Positions 1 to 8,033 of a DNA stretch of 15,454 nt are shown here, in pieces. The DNA lies in the NCBI GenBank assembly GCA_045578305.1, contig JAZNKA010000008.1:1-15454 (forward strand), in the 5' to 3' direction. Numbering within the stretch: position 1 is the stretch's first letter; the number at the start of each line of letters is the position of its first letter. The notes under the pieces were generated by a model. The model ran no database searches and was not told the origin of the DNA. It worked only from the letters and a program-made list of their open reading frames with translations. The translations under genes and the position numbers were made by a program. The DNA is from SIG440 sp045578305. Lineage in GTDB: Bacteria; Bacillota; Clostridia; Monoglobales; Monoglobaceae.

Positions 1-798
1 CAGCATCCTTAAGGACTCGATGTGCAAACAATTTGGTTTCCGGTTTGGCAGCGGACTTCCAAGCCTTTCAAAAAGGCGATTTGCATAACCCTTTAAAAAA
101 CGGCTGTCCTCGTCAGCATTTGCCGAAAGTCTTACAAGCGAATCTGTCACTGAGCTGTTAAACTCTTTTTCTATATATGGGATAAGCTGATTCCGGATTT
201 TGTTTCGTGTATAATCATTGTCAACATTTGTAGCATCTGTACAGTAGCAAAGCGAATAAACTTTGCAATATTCCTCGATTTCTTTTCTTGACAAATCAAG
301 CACAGGGCGTATCACACCATCATCTCTTACGTAGTCTATTCCCGATAGCCCATCTATTCCCGTTCCTCTTATGATACGCATAAGAACTGTCTCGGCGTTG
401 TCATTTTTGTTGTGTGCTGTGGCAATTTTGTCAAAGCCGTACTTTTGTTTAAGTTCATCAAAAAACTTATATCTTACATATCTTCCGGCTTCTTCCACCG
501 TAAGTTTTCTCTCTGCAGCAATCGCCGCAACATCAAACTTTTGCGAATAAAAAGGGATGCCTTCCTTCTTGCACAAATCCTTTACAAAAAATTCGTCATT
601 GTCGGCAGCTTCGCCCCTCAGTCCATGATTTACATGCGCACAGAAGAGAGAAAATCCCAAATCAATTTTCAAACGATTGAGCATATGCAGCATACAGACC
701 GAATCTGCACCGCCCGAAACGGCAGCCAGAACTTTGTCGCCCTTTTCAAGCATATTATATTCAGTTACCGTTTTGAGAACTGTTGCACTAATACTCAC
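1..798 (-). CDS. tilS: tRNA(Ile)-lysidine synthetase TilS (3' end outside window)
   Basis: TilS uses ATP to attach lysine to C34 of the CAU-anticodon tRNA-Ile, so that it reads AUA instead of AUG; it is an essential cytoplasmic enzyme. The frame is open from a GTG at 798 to the left edge, giving 266 residues of a protein that is usually about 450, so the C-terminal tRNA-binding part is missing from view. Visible family motifs are the PP-loop SGGADS (residues 28-33), HVNHGLRG (55-62), TAHNKNDNAET (127-137) with RIIRGTGIDGL (141-151), and DNDYTRNKIRNQLIP (193-207). The GTG start was chosen because GGAG lies 8 nt upstream; a GTG at 807 is in the same frame and is an alternative. The gene overlaps the 3' end of dnaB by 11 nt, so translational coupling is likely. 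It appears to be the fifth gene of the yybS-gdpP-rplI-dnaB operon. Confidence 0.95.
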   Translation of the reverse strand, partial: MSISATVLKTVTEYNMLEKGDKVLAAVSGGADSVCMLHMLNRLKIDLGFSLFCAHVNHGLRGEAADNDEFFVKDLCKKEGIPFYSQKFDVAAIAAERKLTVEEAGRYVRYKFFDELKQKYGFDKIATAHNKNDNAETVLMRIIRGTGIDGLSGIDYVRDDGVIRPVLDLSRKEIEEYCKVYSLCYCTDATNVDNDYTRNKIRNQLIPYIEKEFNSSVTDSLVRLSANADEDSRFLKGYANRLFERLGSPLPNRKPNCLHIESLRML

Positions 799-2146
799 GA
801 CTTCCACTCCAGTTAGAGAATTTTGTATATTCGCCAAGCCAGGTCAAAAATTCATAACCTGTTTCACCGTTTCTGTGCTTTGCAAAGATACATTTTGTCT
901 TGTTTGGCTCCTCTGCCTCGTCATTGTAGTAGCCCTCACGATAAAGGAACATAACCATATCTGCATCCTGCTCGATTGAACCGGATTCACGAAGGTCGCT
1001 GAGTGCAGGCTCTTTGACATCTCGTTTTTCTACCGAACGATTAAGCTGAGAAAGCGCAATTACCGGTATATTAAGCTCTTTGGAAAGAACCTTGAGCGAA
1101 CGCGAGATTTCTGATACCTCTTGTTCGCGGCTTTTGCCCGAACCTTTTGAGCTGATAAGCTGAATATAGTCAATAACAACCATTCCAAGATTTTTTTCAA
1201 GCTTAAGCTTTCGGCATCTTGCGCAAATTTCTGCTACAGTAATTGCCGAAGTATCATCTATATATATCTCGGACTGGCTAAGAACATCTACTGCTTCGCC
1301 GATTTTTTCCCACTCTTCGTCTTTTATATTGCCTTTCTTTAAAGCCTCGGAATTAACCATCGCCTCACTTGAAAGCATACGATTTGCAAGCTGTATACCA
1401 GGCATTTCAAGGTTAAATATTGCAACCGTTGTCCCGCTTTGAATTGCTGCATTTTGCGCAATATTTAACGCAAAGCTTGTTTTACCCATACCGGGACGAG
1501 CCGCAATCAGTATAAGCTCTGAACCATGAAGACCGGCGGTTCGCTTGTCCACATCAATAAATCCGGTAGATATTCCCGTTATATCATCTTTATTGCTTGA
1601 AAGCTCTGACAATTTTTCGACACTTTGACCGATGAACGACCTGATATGTACAGGTCCGTTTGTAGTTCTGTCGCCTGCTATGTCTATTATTGATTGTTCG
1701 GTCTGTGCAATAACTGTCTCAATTTCGCTATCGCCACGATAGCACTGCTCCGAAACATTTTCTGCAACTTTTATAAGCTTTCTTGCGACTGCCTTTTCGG
1801 CAACAATCGAAGCATAATGCTTGGCATTTCTGGTTGTGGGTACAACATACATTGTTTCCTTAACAAACTGCAGTCCACCGATTGCATCGAGAGTTCCTCT
1901 TAAAGTAAGATGCTCTTTGATTGTAACAATATCTATGGGTTTTCCCATATTGTAAAGGTCAAGCAAGGTAAGATAAAGTTCTTTGTGTCTGTCAATATAA
2001 AAATCGTCAGCTTTGCAGACATTCATCACGTCCGGGATACACTGTGAGTCCAAAAGCATCGCACCAAGTACAGACTGCTCTGCCTCGCGACTATATGGCA
2101 TTGTGCGTTCATAACCCAAAAGTTCGGTATTCATCTTTTCTTCCAA
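788..2146 (-). CDS. dnaB: Replicative DNA helicase DnaB (DnaC in Bacillus naming)
   Basis: This is the hexameric 5'-3' helicase that unwinds DNA at the replication fork and binds primase. From the TTG start the protein has 452 residues, normal for the family. The N-terminal domain begins with PYSREAEQSVLGAMLLD (about residues 17-33). The RecA-like C-terminal domain shows Walker A ARPGMGKT (216-223), Walker B MVVIDYIQLI (322-331), SQLNRSVEKR (366-375) and DLRESGSIEQDAD (384-396). Start choice: a strong AAGGAGGGG lies 8 nt upstream of the TTG at 2146. The first ATG in frame, at 2134, is about 20 nt from that site and has only a weak GGAAG, so TTG is preferred, though ATG remains possible. A longer frame up to 2263 would run into rplI and is rejected. 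The gene starts 35 nt after rplI ends and overlaps tilS downstream. Confidence 0.96.
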   Translation of the reverse strand: MEEKMNTELLGYERTMPYSREAEQSVLGAMLLDSQCIPDVMNVCKADDFYIDRHKELYLTLLDLYNMGKPIDIVTIKEHLTLRGTLDAIGGLQFVKETMYVVPTTRNAKHYASIVAEKAVARKLIKVAENVSEQCYRGDSEIETVIAQTEQSIIDIAGDRTTNGPVHIRSFIGQSVEKLSELSSNKDDITGISTGFIDVDKRTAGLHGSELILIAARPGMGKTSFALNIAQNAAIQSGTTVAIFNLEMPGIQLANRMLSSEAMVNSEALKKGNIKDEEWEKIGEAVDVLSQSEIYIDDTSAITVAEICARCRKLKLEKNLGMVVIDYIQLISSKGSGKSREQEVSEISRSLKVLSKELNIPVIALSQLNRSVEKRDVKEPALSDLRESGSIEQDADMVMFLYREGYYNDEAEEPNKTKCIFAKHRNGETGYEFLTWLGEYTKFSNWSGSREY

Positions 2147-2181
2147 TATGGTCCCCTCCTTTGTTAATTTCTGTTCAAAAT

Positions 2182-2631
2182 CTATTTTTTCTCGGTAACA
2201 CTCACTCTGAAAGTGCCTGTTATTCCGGGATAAAGCTTGACAGGAACTTCTGTCGTGCCGCAAACCTTTATGCCATCCTTAAGGTCAAGCTTGCGCTTGT
2301 CTATGTCAATATTAAACTGCGCTTTTAGTGCCTCGGACACATCTTTTGAAGTTATAGAACCAAAAAGCTTTCCTCCGGCTCCTGCTTTTGCCTCAAGCTT
2401 TACAATAATTTCTTTCATTCTGTCTGCTATATTGCGTGCTTTTTCTTCTTCAAGATTTCTGTGATAAGCCGCCGCTTCTTTTTTGCCTTCAAGCTCATTA
2501 AGAACCTGACTGTTTGCCTCTTTTGCAAGACCTTTGGGAAGCAAAAAGTTTCGTGCATAGCCATCGCTTACATCAATAAGGTCACCTTTTTTCCCCTGAG
2601 CTTTTACATCTTTCAACAAAACTACTTTCAT
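2182..2631 (-). CDS. rplI: 50S ribosomal protein L9
   Basis: L9 binds 23S rRNA at the base of the L1 stalk and helps keep the reading frame during translation. The protein has 149 residues, the usual length. The N-terminal rRNA-binding domain carries the signature GKKGDLIDVSDGYARNFLLP (residues 13-32). It is followed by the charged connecting helix (about 45-75) and a C-terminal domain that begins near the GAGGKLFGSITSKDV stretch (84-98). The ATG is preceded by AGGAGGG about 8 nt upstream. The gene lies 17 nt after gdpP and just before dnaB, its standard neighbours in Firmicutes. Nothing in the sequence looks aberrant. Confidence 0.98.
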   Translation of the reverse strand: MKVVLLKDVKAQGKKGDLIDVSDGYARNFLLPKGLAKEANSQVLNELEGKKEAAAYHRNLEEEKARNIADRMKEIIVKLEAKAGAGGKLFGSITSKDVSEALKAQFNIDIDKRKLDLKDGIKVCGTTEVPVKLYPGITGTFRVSVTEKK

Positions 2632-2648
2632 ATATTTTCCCTCCTGAT

Positions 2649-4658
2649 TTACTGGTTTAATACTTCATCAATTGCTGATTTAAGAAGTCCATCAGCTTCT
2701 TCGATTGTTACATCAACAATTTGAGCCCCGGCGATTGTTATATGTCCGCCACCACCAAGCTTTTCAAGTATAACCTGAACATTTATTGAATCAAGTGAAC
2801 GACCGCTTATAAGCACGCGATTGCCTGATTTTGCCAAAACAAATGATGCTTCAACGCCGGCAATATCCAAAAGTTCGTCTGCCGCCTGAGCAATGGTTAC
2901 CGACATATCCGGACACTCTTCATAAAGATAAGAAAAAGCAATGTTTCCCCGATAAATTGCCGCAGTCTTGATTATTTCTGCCTTTGCAACACAACTTTTT
3001 ATATCACTCTTAAAAAGCCTTCGCACATTAACGGGGTCAACACCCATCCTTCTTAGGTATGACGCAGCTTCAAAGGTTCTTACGCCTGCTTTAAAGGTAA
3101 AGCCCTTGGTATCCATAAATATACCTGCATAAAGAGCCTCTGCCTCTTGCTTTGTAAGCCTTTGTCCCTCTTGGATATACTGAATAATCTCGGTTATCAT
3201 TTCGCAGGTCGAAGATGCATAGGGCTCGTGATATACAAGTGCAGCATTTTCGATAAAGTCCTCACTTCTGCGATGATGGTCAATAAGAACAATGTTTTTT
3301 GCGTGTTTCAAAAGTTCAGGACATTCAACCATACCCGGTCTGTGAACGTCCAAAACCACAACCAACGTCTCGACGCTGAATGTATTGAGAGCCTGTTCGG
3401 CAGAGATAAACGCATTTTCATATTCGGGCAAAGCCGAAAATTCCTGTATCAATGGTTTTGCATTGTTTTTTGCCGAATCAACCACAATAAATGCGTCCTT
3501 GCCGCGACTTTTCACGGATTTGAAAAGACCAATGGCAGCACCAATTGAGTCCATATCTGAATTTGCATGACCCATAATGATAACATTTCGCGAATGGTCC
3601 ACAAGCTCGCGAAGGGCATGTGCAACAACTCTTGCCTTTACCTTTGTACGTTTTTCGATTTCGCGTGTTTTTGCGCCAAAGAATGTAAAGTTTGCGTTGT
3701 CACGAATAACAACCTGGTCACCACCGCGACCAAGAGCCATATCAATTGCAAGTCGGGCAAACTTGTCGGTTTCAGCAACATCCTCGCCCATTTTTCCGAC
3801 ACCGATACTCAAAGTAACGGGAATCTTGTTTTCGTGATTTATTGACCTTGCCTCGTCAAGAACAGAAAACTTGTTTTCTATTATTTTTTCAAAATTTCTG
3901 TTTGTGAAAAATACAATAAACTTGTCACGCTCGTACTTTTTTAGAACTCCATTACCAAGTGCTGCCCAAGATGTTATCTTTTGCTCTATTTCACCAAGCA
4001 GAGCGCCATGATTTGAATCTGCTGTTTCTTTCAAAACCTCGTCATAATTATCTATAAACACAAAGCATTCAATCATTCTTTCTTCTTCGCGAATCCTGAT
4101 TGCAGCACTCTCGGCAGTTTTGTCAATAAAATAAAATACCACCAGGCTCTCACGCTTAGCAGATTTGTGACTGCGGGCAATATTTCCCCACACTTCGTAA
4201 TGGTTTTCGCCTATTTTTAAGCTTATGTGAGTCTGTTCTTCATCTTTGGCAAACTTGTCTGCCTTAAGTTCAGGGATTATTTCGGAAAGAGATTTACCAA
4301 AAAGCTCACCGTTTCCGACAACTTTGCCAAAATTTTCGTTGTACCAGGTAATGTTTCCCAACATATTTGTAATAACAAGCGGTGCCGGATAATTAAAAAG
4401 CGTACCGCGCGAATTGTCATTCAGGCAAAAATCCAGGTTTTCGATATATTTAACAAACTTATGATGTTTTTTATTTATAAGATAAACTTCAAGACAAACG
4501 ATTGCTACCGTAAAAACAAACCACCAGATTGCCTCAGGCCTTTGCTTAAGAGCCAAAAAAGTCGCAAAACCTAAGCTGACAATTGTATAAAGAGCAAGCT
4601 TTAAATACTGCTTTTTTATATTATAAAAATCCTGTATCGTTGAATTTTCTGATTTCAT
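2649..4658 (-). CDS. gdpP: Cyclic-di-AMP phosphodiesterase GdpP (YybT, DHH/DHHA1 family)
   Basis: GdpP is a membrane-bound enzyme that hydrolyses c-di-AMP to pApA and so controls osmotic, potassium and cell-wall homeostasis. The 669 residues show the full family layout: two membrane segments (about 19-36 and 43-62), a PAS-like region (about 85-185), and a degenerate GGDEF domain (about 190-320) ending in LGRGGDQVVI, with no intact GGDEF active-site motif. A DHH phosphoesterase domain follows, with GHANSDMDSIGAA (363-375), the aspartate in VVLDVHRPG (434-442), DHH (460-462) and FMDTKG (514-519). The DHHA1 domain has GGGGH (635-639). All expected metal ligands appear present, so activity is likely. 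The ATG follows AGGAGG, which lies right after the stop codon of yybS; the two genes are 15 nt apart. This yybS-gdpP-rplI-dnaB order matches Bacillus subtilis. Confidence 0.97.
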   Translation of the reverse strand: MKSENSTIQDFYNIKKQYLKLALYTIVSLGFATFLALKQRPEAIWWFVFTVAIVCLEVYLINKKHHKFVKYIENLDFCLNDNSRGTLFNYPAPLVITNMLGNITWYNENFGKVVGNGELFGKSLSEIIPELKADKFAKDEEQTHISLKIGENHYEVWGNIARSHKSAKRESLVVFYFIDKTAESAAIRIREEERMIECFVFIDNYDEVLKETADSNHGALLGEIEQKITSWAALGNGVLKKYERDKFIVFFTNRNFEKIIENKFSVLDEARSINHENKIPVTLSIGVGKMGEDVAETDKFARLAIDMALGRGGDQVVIRDNANFTFFGAKTREIEKRTKVKARVVAHALRELVDHSRNVIIMGHANSDMDSIGAAIGLFKSVKSRGKDAFIVVDSAKNNAKPLIQEFSALPEYENAFISAEQALNTFSVETLVVVLDVHRPGMVECPELLKHAKNIVLIDHHRRSEDFIENAALVYHEPYASSTCEMITEIIQYIQEGQRLTKQEAEALYAGIFMDTKGFTFKAGVRTFEAASYLRRMGVDPVNVRRLFKSDIKSCVAKAEIIKTAAIYRGNIAFSYLYEECPDMSVTIAQAADELLDIAGVEASFVLAKSGNRVLISGRSLDSINVQVILEKLGGGGHITIAGAQIVDVTIEEADGLLKSAIDEVLNQ

Positions 4659-4673
4659 AAAATCAGCCTCCTA

Positions 4674-5666
4674 TCACGCGTCTTCGCGGGATTTTTCAAT
4701 CATTCTGAAATCACGATTTACATCCATAATTCCAATTATAACCAGTACACTTGAAATAATGCTCATCAAAGCGCCCCCCAAAAAGAAGACTGCCAGATAG
4801 ATAAAAAATCTCAGCACACCGTTTTTGATTTTTGCTTTAAACTTAAAGTCAACAACCGAAAGACCGCATATCCCTATAATTGTATAAAGTATGGTAACAA
4901 CATTTGCAAGTATGGGCCAGAAGTTTGACTCTTGATTCCATAACATATAAAAAAGATAACAAATTATTGCAACGGTACTCATACTCCTTGGAGCCTTCAA
5001 ATATGAAAACAAAGGATTTTTTGTTTCCAGAATTCTTGCCCGGTTTAAAACAAATCCCGAAACCCTGATTACTATGTATCCCGTAACCATCGAGCTTATC
5101 ACAATCAAAGAAGGAAAATACAAGCGCATCGTAAACTTCATGGTTTCAAGAATGATATCTACGGCTTGTTCGGGCGAAACTTTTAAATTTTCGGACAAAG
5201 TTCCCTCCATCATACCTGCAAGCGAATTTGTCGCGAGCTTCATTTCGTTCATTACCTGGTCAAACAAAGCCTCAATTCCCAAAGGTGCAAAAATCTCTAT
5301 CATCAAAAGTTCAAATATCCATCCAATGCAAACCGCAACGCATACAACAAACAAACTTTCGAAAAACGGTTTTTTTCTGCCCTGCATATATCCTGCCGCA
5401 AGCCCCGGAATAACAGACATAAAAATCATCGAAAGTGCCGAAATAACATTTCCGTCAATTATTACCGAAATAGCAAAAATTGCAACCAGAGTCGGTATCA
5501 CAGATTTAAGTCCGTTTTTTGCAGCAAACACAGCCATGGGAATGCCGCAAACAAATGTTCCAAAAACCGAAAAAACCGGCATATATCTGCAAACAAGAAG
5601 CAAAATGGCTGTAAGTGCAATCATCATTGCAGCAAAAACCAACGTCTTTATATTCTCTTTTTTCAT
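4674..5666 (-). CDS. yybS: YybS family membrane protein (DUF2232)
   Basis: This is a polytopic membrane protein of 330 residues; the family has no established biochemical role. Hydrophobic stretches at about 8-26, 32-50, 56-72, 76-92, 101-125, 183-207, 231-244, 250-272 and 286-315 suggest eight or nine membrane segments. A hydrophilic loop rich in acidic residues and methionines lies at about 130-180. Identification rests on this hydropathy pattern, on length and on position: yybS precedes gdpP in Firmicutes. The ATG has GAGG 7 nt upstream. As first gene behind the promoter at 5737-5764, it probably heads the operon that continues to tilS. A functional tie to c-di-AMP metabolism is suggested only by its fixed neighbourhood. 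Confidence 0.88.
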   Translation of the reverse strand: MKKENIKTLVFAAMMIALTAILLLVCRYMPVFSVFGTFVCGIPMAVFAAKNGLKSVIPTLVAIFAISVIIDGNVISALSMIFMSVIPGLAAGYMQGRKKPFFESLFVVCVAVCIGWIFELLMIEIFAPLGIEALFDQVMNEMKLATNSLAGMMEGTLSENLKVSPEQAVDIILETMKFTMRLYFPSLIVISSMVTGYIVIRVSGFVLNRARILETKNPLFSYLKAPRSMSTVAIICYLFYMLWNQESNFWPILANVVTILYTIIGICGLSVVDFKFKAKIKNGVLRFFIYLAVFFLGGALMSIISSVLVIIGIMDVNRDFRMIEKSREDA

Positions 5667-5736
5667 CCTAAAGCCTCGAATCTTCTTTTCAAGTAATTTA
5701 TAAACATGCCGAAAGCCGACACTTTTCGCATTTTAC

Positions 5737-5764
5737 ATTATATTGAATAAGTATATCACATCAA
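5737..5764 (-). promoter_or_regulatory. Probable sigma-A promoter for the yybS-gdpP-rplI-dnaB-tilS operon
   Basis: Reading the minus strand, TTGATG (5764-5759) is followed after 16 nt by a perfect TATAAT (5742-5737). The -10 box lies about 70 nt upstream of the yybS start. The gap from 5667 to 5857 holds only this promoter and the terminator of the amidohydrolase gene. Confidence 0.6.
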
Positions 5765-5804
5765 AACAAATTTTGCAATGTATTTTCGCAAAAAAACTAA
5801 AAGC

Positions 5805-5853
5805 AAAAGAACACCGTTTTGAAAATAAATCTATAATCAACAGGTGTTCTTTT
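5805..5853 (-). terminator. Rho-independent terminator of the amidohydrolase gene
   Basis: A perfect 11-bp inverted repeat, AAAAGAACACC (5805-5815) and GGTGTTCTTTT (5843-5853), encloses a 27-nt loop that can pair further at its base with a small bulge. In the minus-strand transcript it begins 4 nt after the amidohydrolase stop codon and ends in two U-rich runs. The long loop is unusual for a terminator. Confidence 0.65.
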
Positions 5854-5857
5854 ATGT

Positions 5858-7462
5858 TTATTTAGATTTTCCTCCCAGATATGTCTCCGCGACCTTTATA
5901 TTGCGGATTTTTTCAGGACTTTTGCCGAGTATTGAAGAGTTCAAAACCACTATATCAGCAAGCTTTCCCACCTCAAGACTTCCTTTTATATTTTCTTCAA
6001 ATGACGCATAGGCACCAAAAAAAGTATATGATTTGAGTGCCCTCATAAAATCTATCTTTTGATTTTCGCCTATTACATTTCCTTTTTTCAGGTCCCGCCT
6101 TTCCATAGCGGCAGCTATTCCAAAAAGCGGCTCAAATTCATCAATAACCATCGCATCCGATCCAAATGGGGTCATTACTTCATATTTTTCAAACGATTTA
6201 AGCGGAATAATGTCATCAATACGGTCCGAATAGTATTTTTCAAACACACTTCCCCATGCCGACAAAAAACCCGGATTAAGAATTGGCAAAACACCAAGCT
6301 TTTTTATTCTTACAACAAGTTTTTCCGGACATAAAAAACAATGCTCTATACGATGTCTGGGGTCTTTGCGAGGGAATTTTTCCATTGCTTTTTCATACGC
6401 ATTTAAAGTCATTTCTACCGCCCTGTCCCCCGCTGCGTGTGCGGTAAGCTGAAATCCCGCGCGATGTGCCTGACAAAAGATATCATCAAGCTCTTTTTGC
6501 GAAAAAGTCGTTGGGAAAATATTCATTTGTGGCAAAATCGGCTTTTCGGTTGCGCAGGTTCCGCCAACTGCCGAGCCATCAACCATAAGCTTTATCGGAC
6601 CTTTTTTCAAAATGTCATCTCCCAGCCCTGTATAAAATCCTGAGTCTATCATTGTCCGCGCATTCTTAATCTGAGCATCTTTGCCAAACAAAGTCCAAAG
6701 CATTGTATATACCCTGTTTTTAAGTTTCCCCTCTTTTTTAGCAAGCTGCAAACTTCTGTAGGTCGCAGTCCCGTATCCCCCTGCATCGTGTGAGCTTGTG
6801 ATACCAGCCTCAAGCATCTTTTTGCAAAACTTTTCAATCCCTGCCACCAAAGCTTCATCATCGGGCAAAAGTGGTGACTTTGAAAGCATCATAAAATGCG
6901 CAGTTTCTTTAAGAAGACCTGTCAGGCTTCCATCGGTGTTTTTTAATATATGCTCCGTCGGGAACTGCAGCCCTGATTTCTCAGCAACTTGCATAGCAGC
7001 AGAATTGCAAACACTCATATGCCCGCTTTTGTGGACAAGTATAACAGGATTTCGGGGTGCAACTTCGTCAAGTTCGCTCATCGTTATATGCCGCATTTCA
7101 CGAAGTTCTTCGTGATTGTAAGCACTTCCCACAATCCATTCATCTTCATTTTTGTCTTTTGCAGCATTTTCTACTTCGGTCAAAACATCAGCTACGCTTT
7201 TTATTCCGTTTTGAGCTGTCAAAAATATCTCATCACCCGATTTGGCTTCTGCAACAGCCATATGAATATGCGAGTCTACAAATCCCGGCAAAACAGCGCA
7301 ACCACAAAGGTCTACTGTCTCGGTTTCTTCGTCGATATATTTAAGAGATTTTTGAGTACTTCCCACAAAAACGATTTTCTCGTCTTCAATCACAATTGCC
7401 TGATGAACACTCCCTGCTTTATCAGCAGTTATCACTTCACCATTATAAAAAAGCTTTTTCAT
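5858..7462 (-). CDS. YtcJ-like metal-dependent amidohydrolase (Amidohydro_3)
   Basis: This is a member of the amidohydrolase superfamily, a metal-dependent hydrolase of C-N or related bonds; the substrate cannot be read from sequence. The 534 residues fit the YtcJ/Amidohydro_3 group. The N-terminal beta-sandwich strands precede GFVDSHIHM (60-68), where HIH (65-67) supplies metal ligands. Further conserved blocks are HKSGHMSV (144-151), KLMVDGS (291-297), HAAGDRAVE (342-350), HRIEHC (370-375) and GSDAMV (434-439). The terminal beta segment GKLADIVVLNSS (499-510) returns to the sandwich fold. There is no signal peptide, so it is probably cytoplasmic. The ATG follows GGGGAAATAA, a modest ribosome binding site. 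The gene stands alone between two terminators; I found no convincing promoter in the 100 bases upstream, only an isolated TAAAAT box. Confidence 0.92.
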   Translation of the reverse strand: MKKLFYNGEVITADKAGSVHQAIVIEDEKIVFVGSTQKSLKYIDEETETVDLCGCAVLPGFVDSHIHMAVAEAKSGDEIFLTAQNGIKSVADVLTEVENAAKDKNEDEWIVGSAYNHEELREMRHITMSELDEVAPRNPVILVHKSGHMSVCNSAAMQVAEKSGLQFPTEHILKNTDGSLTGLLKETAHFMMLSKSPLLPDDEALVAGIEKFCKKMLEAGITSSHDAGGYGTATYRSLQLAKKEGKLKNRVYTMLWTLFGKDAQIKNARTMIDSGFYTGLGDDILKKGPIKLMVDGSAVGGTCATEKPILPQMNIFPTTFSQKELDDIFCQAHRAGFQLTAHAAGDRAVEMTLNAYEKAMEKFPRKDPRHRIEHCFLCPEKLVVRIKKLGVLPILNPGFLSAWGSVFEKYYSDRIDDIIPLKSFEKYEVMTPFGSDAMVIDEFEPLFGIAAAMERRDLKKGNVIGENQKIDFMRALKSYTFFGAYASFEENIKGSLEVGKLADIVVLNSSILGKSPEKIRNIKVAETYLGGKSK

Positions 7463-7558
7463 TTATTTCCCCGCTTTCAGATATATACTCACTCTATTTT
7501 ATCCTGAAAACAGTTAAAAAATTACTTTTGAAATAAAAAGGCTTATTAAAAAAATAAA

Positions 7559-7582
7559 CCGAAGGGAATCAAATCCCCTCGG
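7559..7582 (-). terminator. Rho-independent terminator after the ADP-ribosylglycohydrolase remnant
   Basis: In the minus-strand RNA, CCGAGGGGA and UUCCCUUCGG form a 9-bp stem with one G-U pair, followed by UUUAUUUUUUU. On the plus strand the same place has an A-C mismatch and no good U run, so it works for minus-strand transcription. It lies about 30 nt beyond the stop at 7611. Confidence 0.8.
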
Positions 7583-7610
7583 CTTAAATATTTTTCAGCT
7601 ATATCTCCAT

Positions 7611-7921
7611 TTAACCCAACAGCACAATAGGAATAAATACCGGAGTTGCATTGCCGCGTGCCCATACAATAACAGGTATTCTGTTTATTGCCTCGACATT
7701 TTCGCCAACATGTATTGTCATTTCCCAAAAGCCTTCGCCTCTGCCTTTGATTGAGTCATGAATTGCAAATACGGTTTTGCTGTAATCCGCAGTCCATCCC
7801 TCAGGAAGTCTGACATCCATATCAAGATAAAGCGGATTGCGACGCCAAGATTTTTGCCAATCCAACAACCAAAAATTTTGTCTCTTAATTCTTCTTTGTT
7901 TAATTTCATTTTCATTGCCAT
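7611..7921 (-). pseudogene. ADP-ribosylglycohydrolase family gene, collapsed by an internal deletion
   Basis: ADP-ribosylglycohydrolases remove ADP-ribose from proteins or small molecules. Translation from the ATG at 7921, which has a good AAAAGGAG site, gives MAMKMKLNKEELRDKIFGCW and then IGKNLG, the typical family N terminus. The frame then changes character and runs to a stop near 7718. In another minus frame, starting near 7826, a well-formed protein tail appears: NPLYLDMDVRLPEGW, then WEMTIHVGENVEAINRIPVI and TPVFIPIVLLG, ending at 7611. The simplest reading is one gene, originally several hundred codons long, from which the middle was lost with the ends joined out of frame near 7832-7838. 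All catalytic acidic motifs would be gone. That the tail belongs to the same gene is inference; it could come from a neighbour. The ribosome binding site and terminator are intact, so the loss seems recent. Confidence 0.7.
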
Positions 7922-7950
7922 AACAAAGACTCCTTTTATCATTTTTAACA

Positions 7951-7971
7951 AGCCGAATGTATGCATCGGCT
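7951..7971. repeat. Imperfect palindrome upstream of the remnant's ribosome binding site
   Basis: AGCCGAATG and CATCGGCT form 8 bp with one bulged A and a short TATG-type centre. It lies between the TATAAT-like box at 7978-7983 and the ribosome binding site of the collapsed gene. It may be a leader hairpin or an operator for the neighbouring AraC protein; no -35 box fits the TATAAT, so this is uncertain. Confidence 0.35.
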
Positions 7972-7986
7972 AAGTTGATTATAACA

Positions 7987-8018
7987 AAAAAAACCACCTT
8001 TAAAAAAGTGGTTTTTTT
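7987..8018 (-). terminator. Rho-independent terminator of the AAC(3)-hydrolase-araC operon
   Basis: AAAAAAACCAC (7987-7997) and GTGGTTTTTTT (8008-8018) are a perfect 11-bp inverted repeat with a 10-nt loop. In the minus-strand transcript the stem follows the AraC stop at 8034 by about 15 nt and ends in eight U residues. The flanking A and T runs would allow weaker action on the other strand too. Confidence 0.88.
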
Positions 8019-8033
8019 GACATAAAAAAGTAT

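Noticed and set aside
2147..2263. Longer N terminus of DnaB starting at 2263
   Set aside because: It would run through the end of rplI, adds no family-like sequence, and the strong ribosome binding site is inside it at 2154-2162.
5074..5703. 209-codon open frame on the plus strand
   Set aside because: It is antisense to yybS, whose membrane pattern, ribosome binding site and synteny are convincing; long antisense frames are common opposite hydrophobic genes.
7718..7966. A genuine small protein gene with start at 7966 or 7921
   Set aside because: The first residues match the ADP-ribosylglycohydrolase N terminus and the rest is out-of-frame sequence of another coding region, so it is a pseudogene product rather than a true gene.
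7978..7983. TATAAT as a promoter for the ADP-ribosylglycohydrolase remnant
   Set aside because: The -35 position falls inside the araC terminator and reads TTTTTA; no match to TTGACA, so I did not list it as a promoter.
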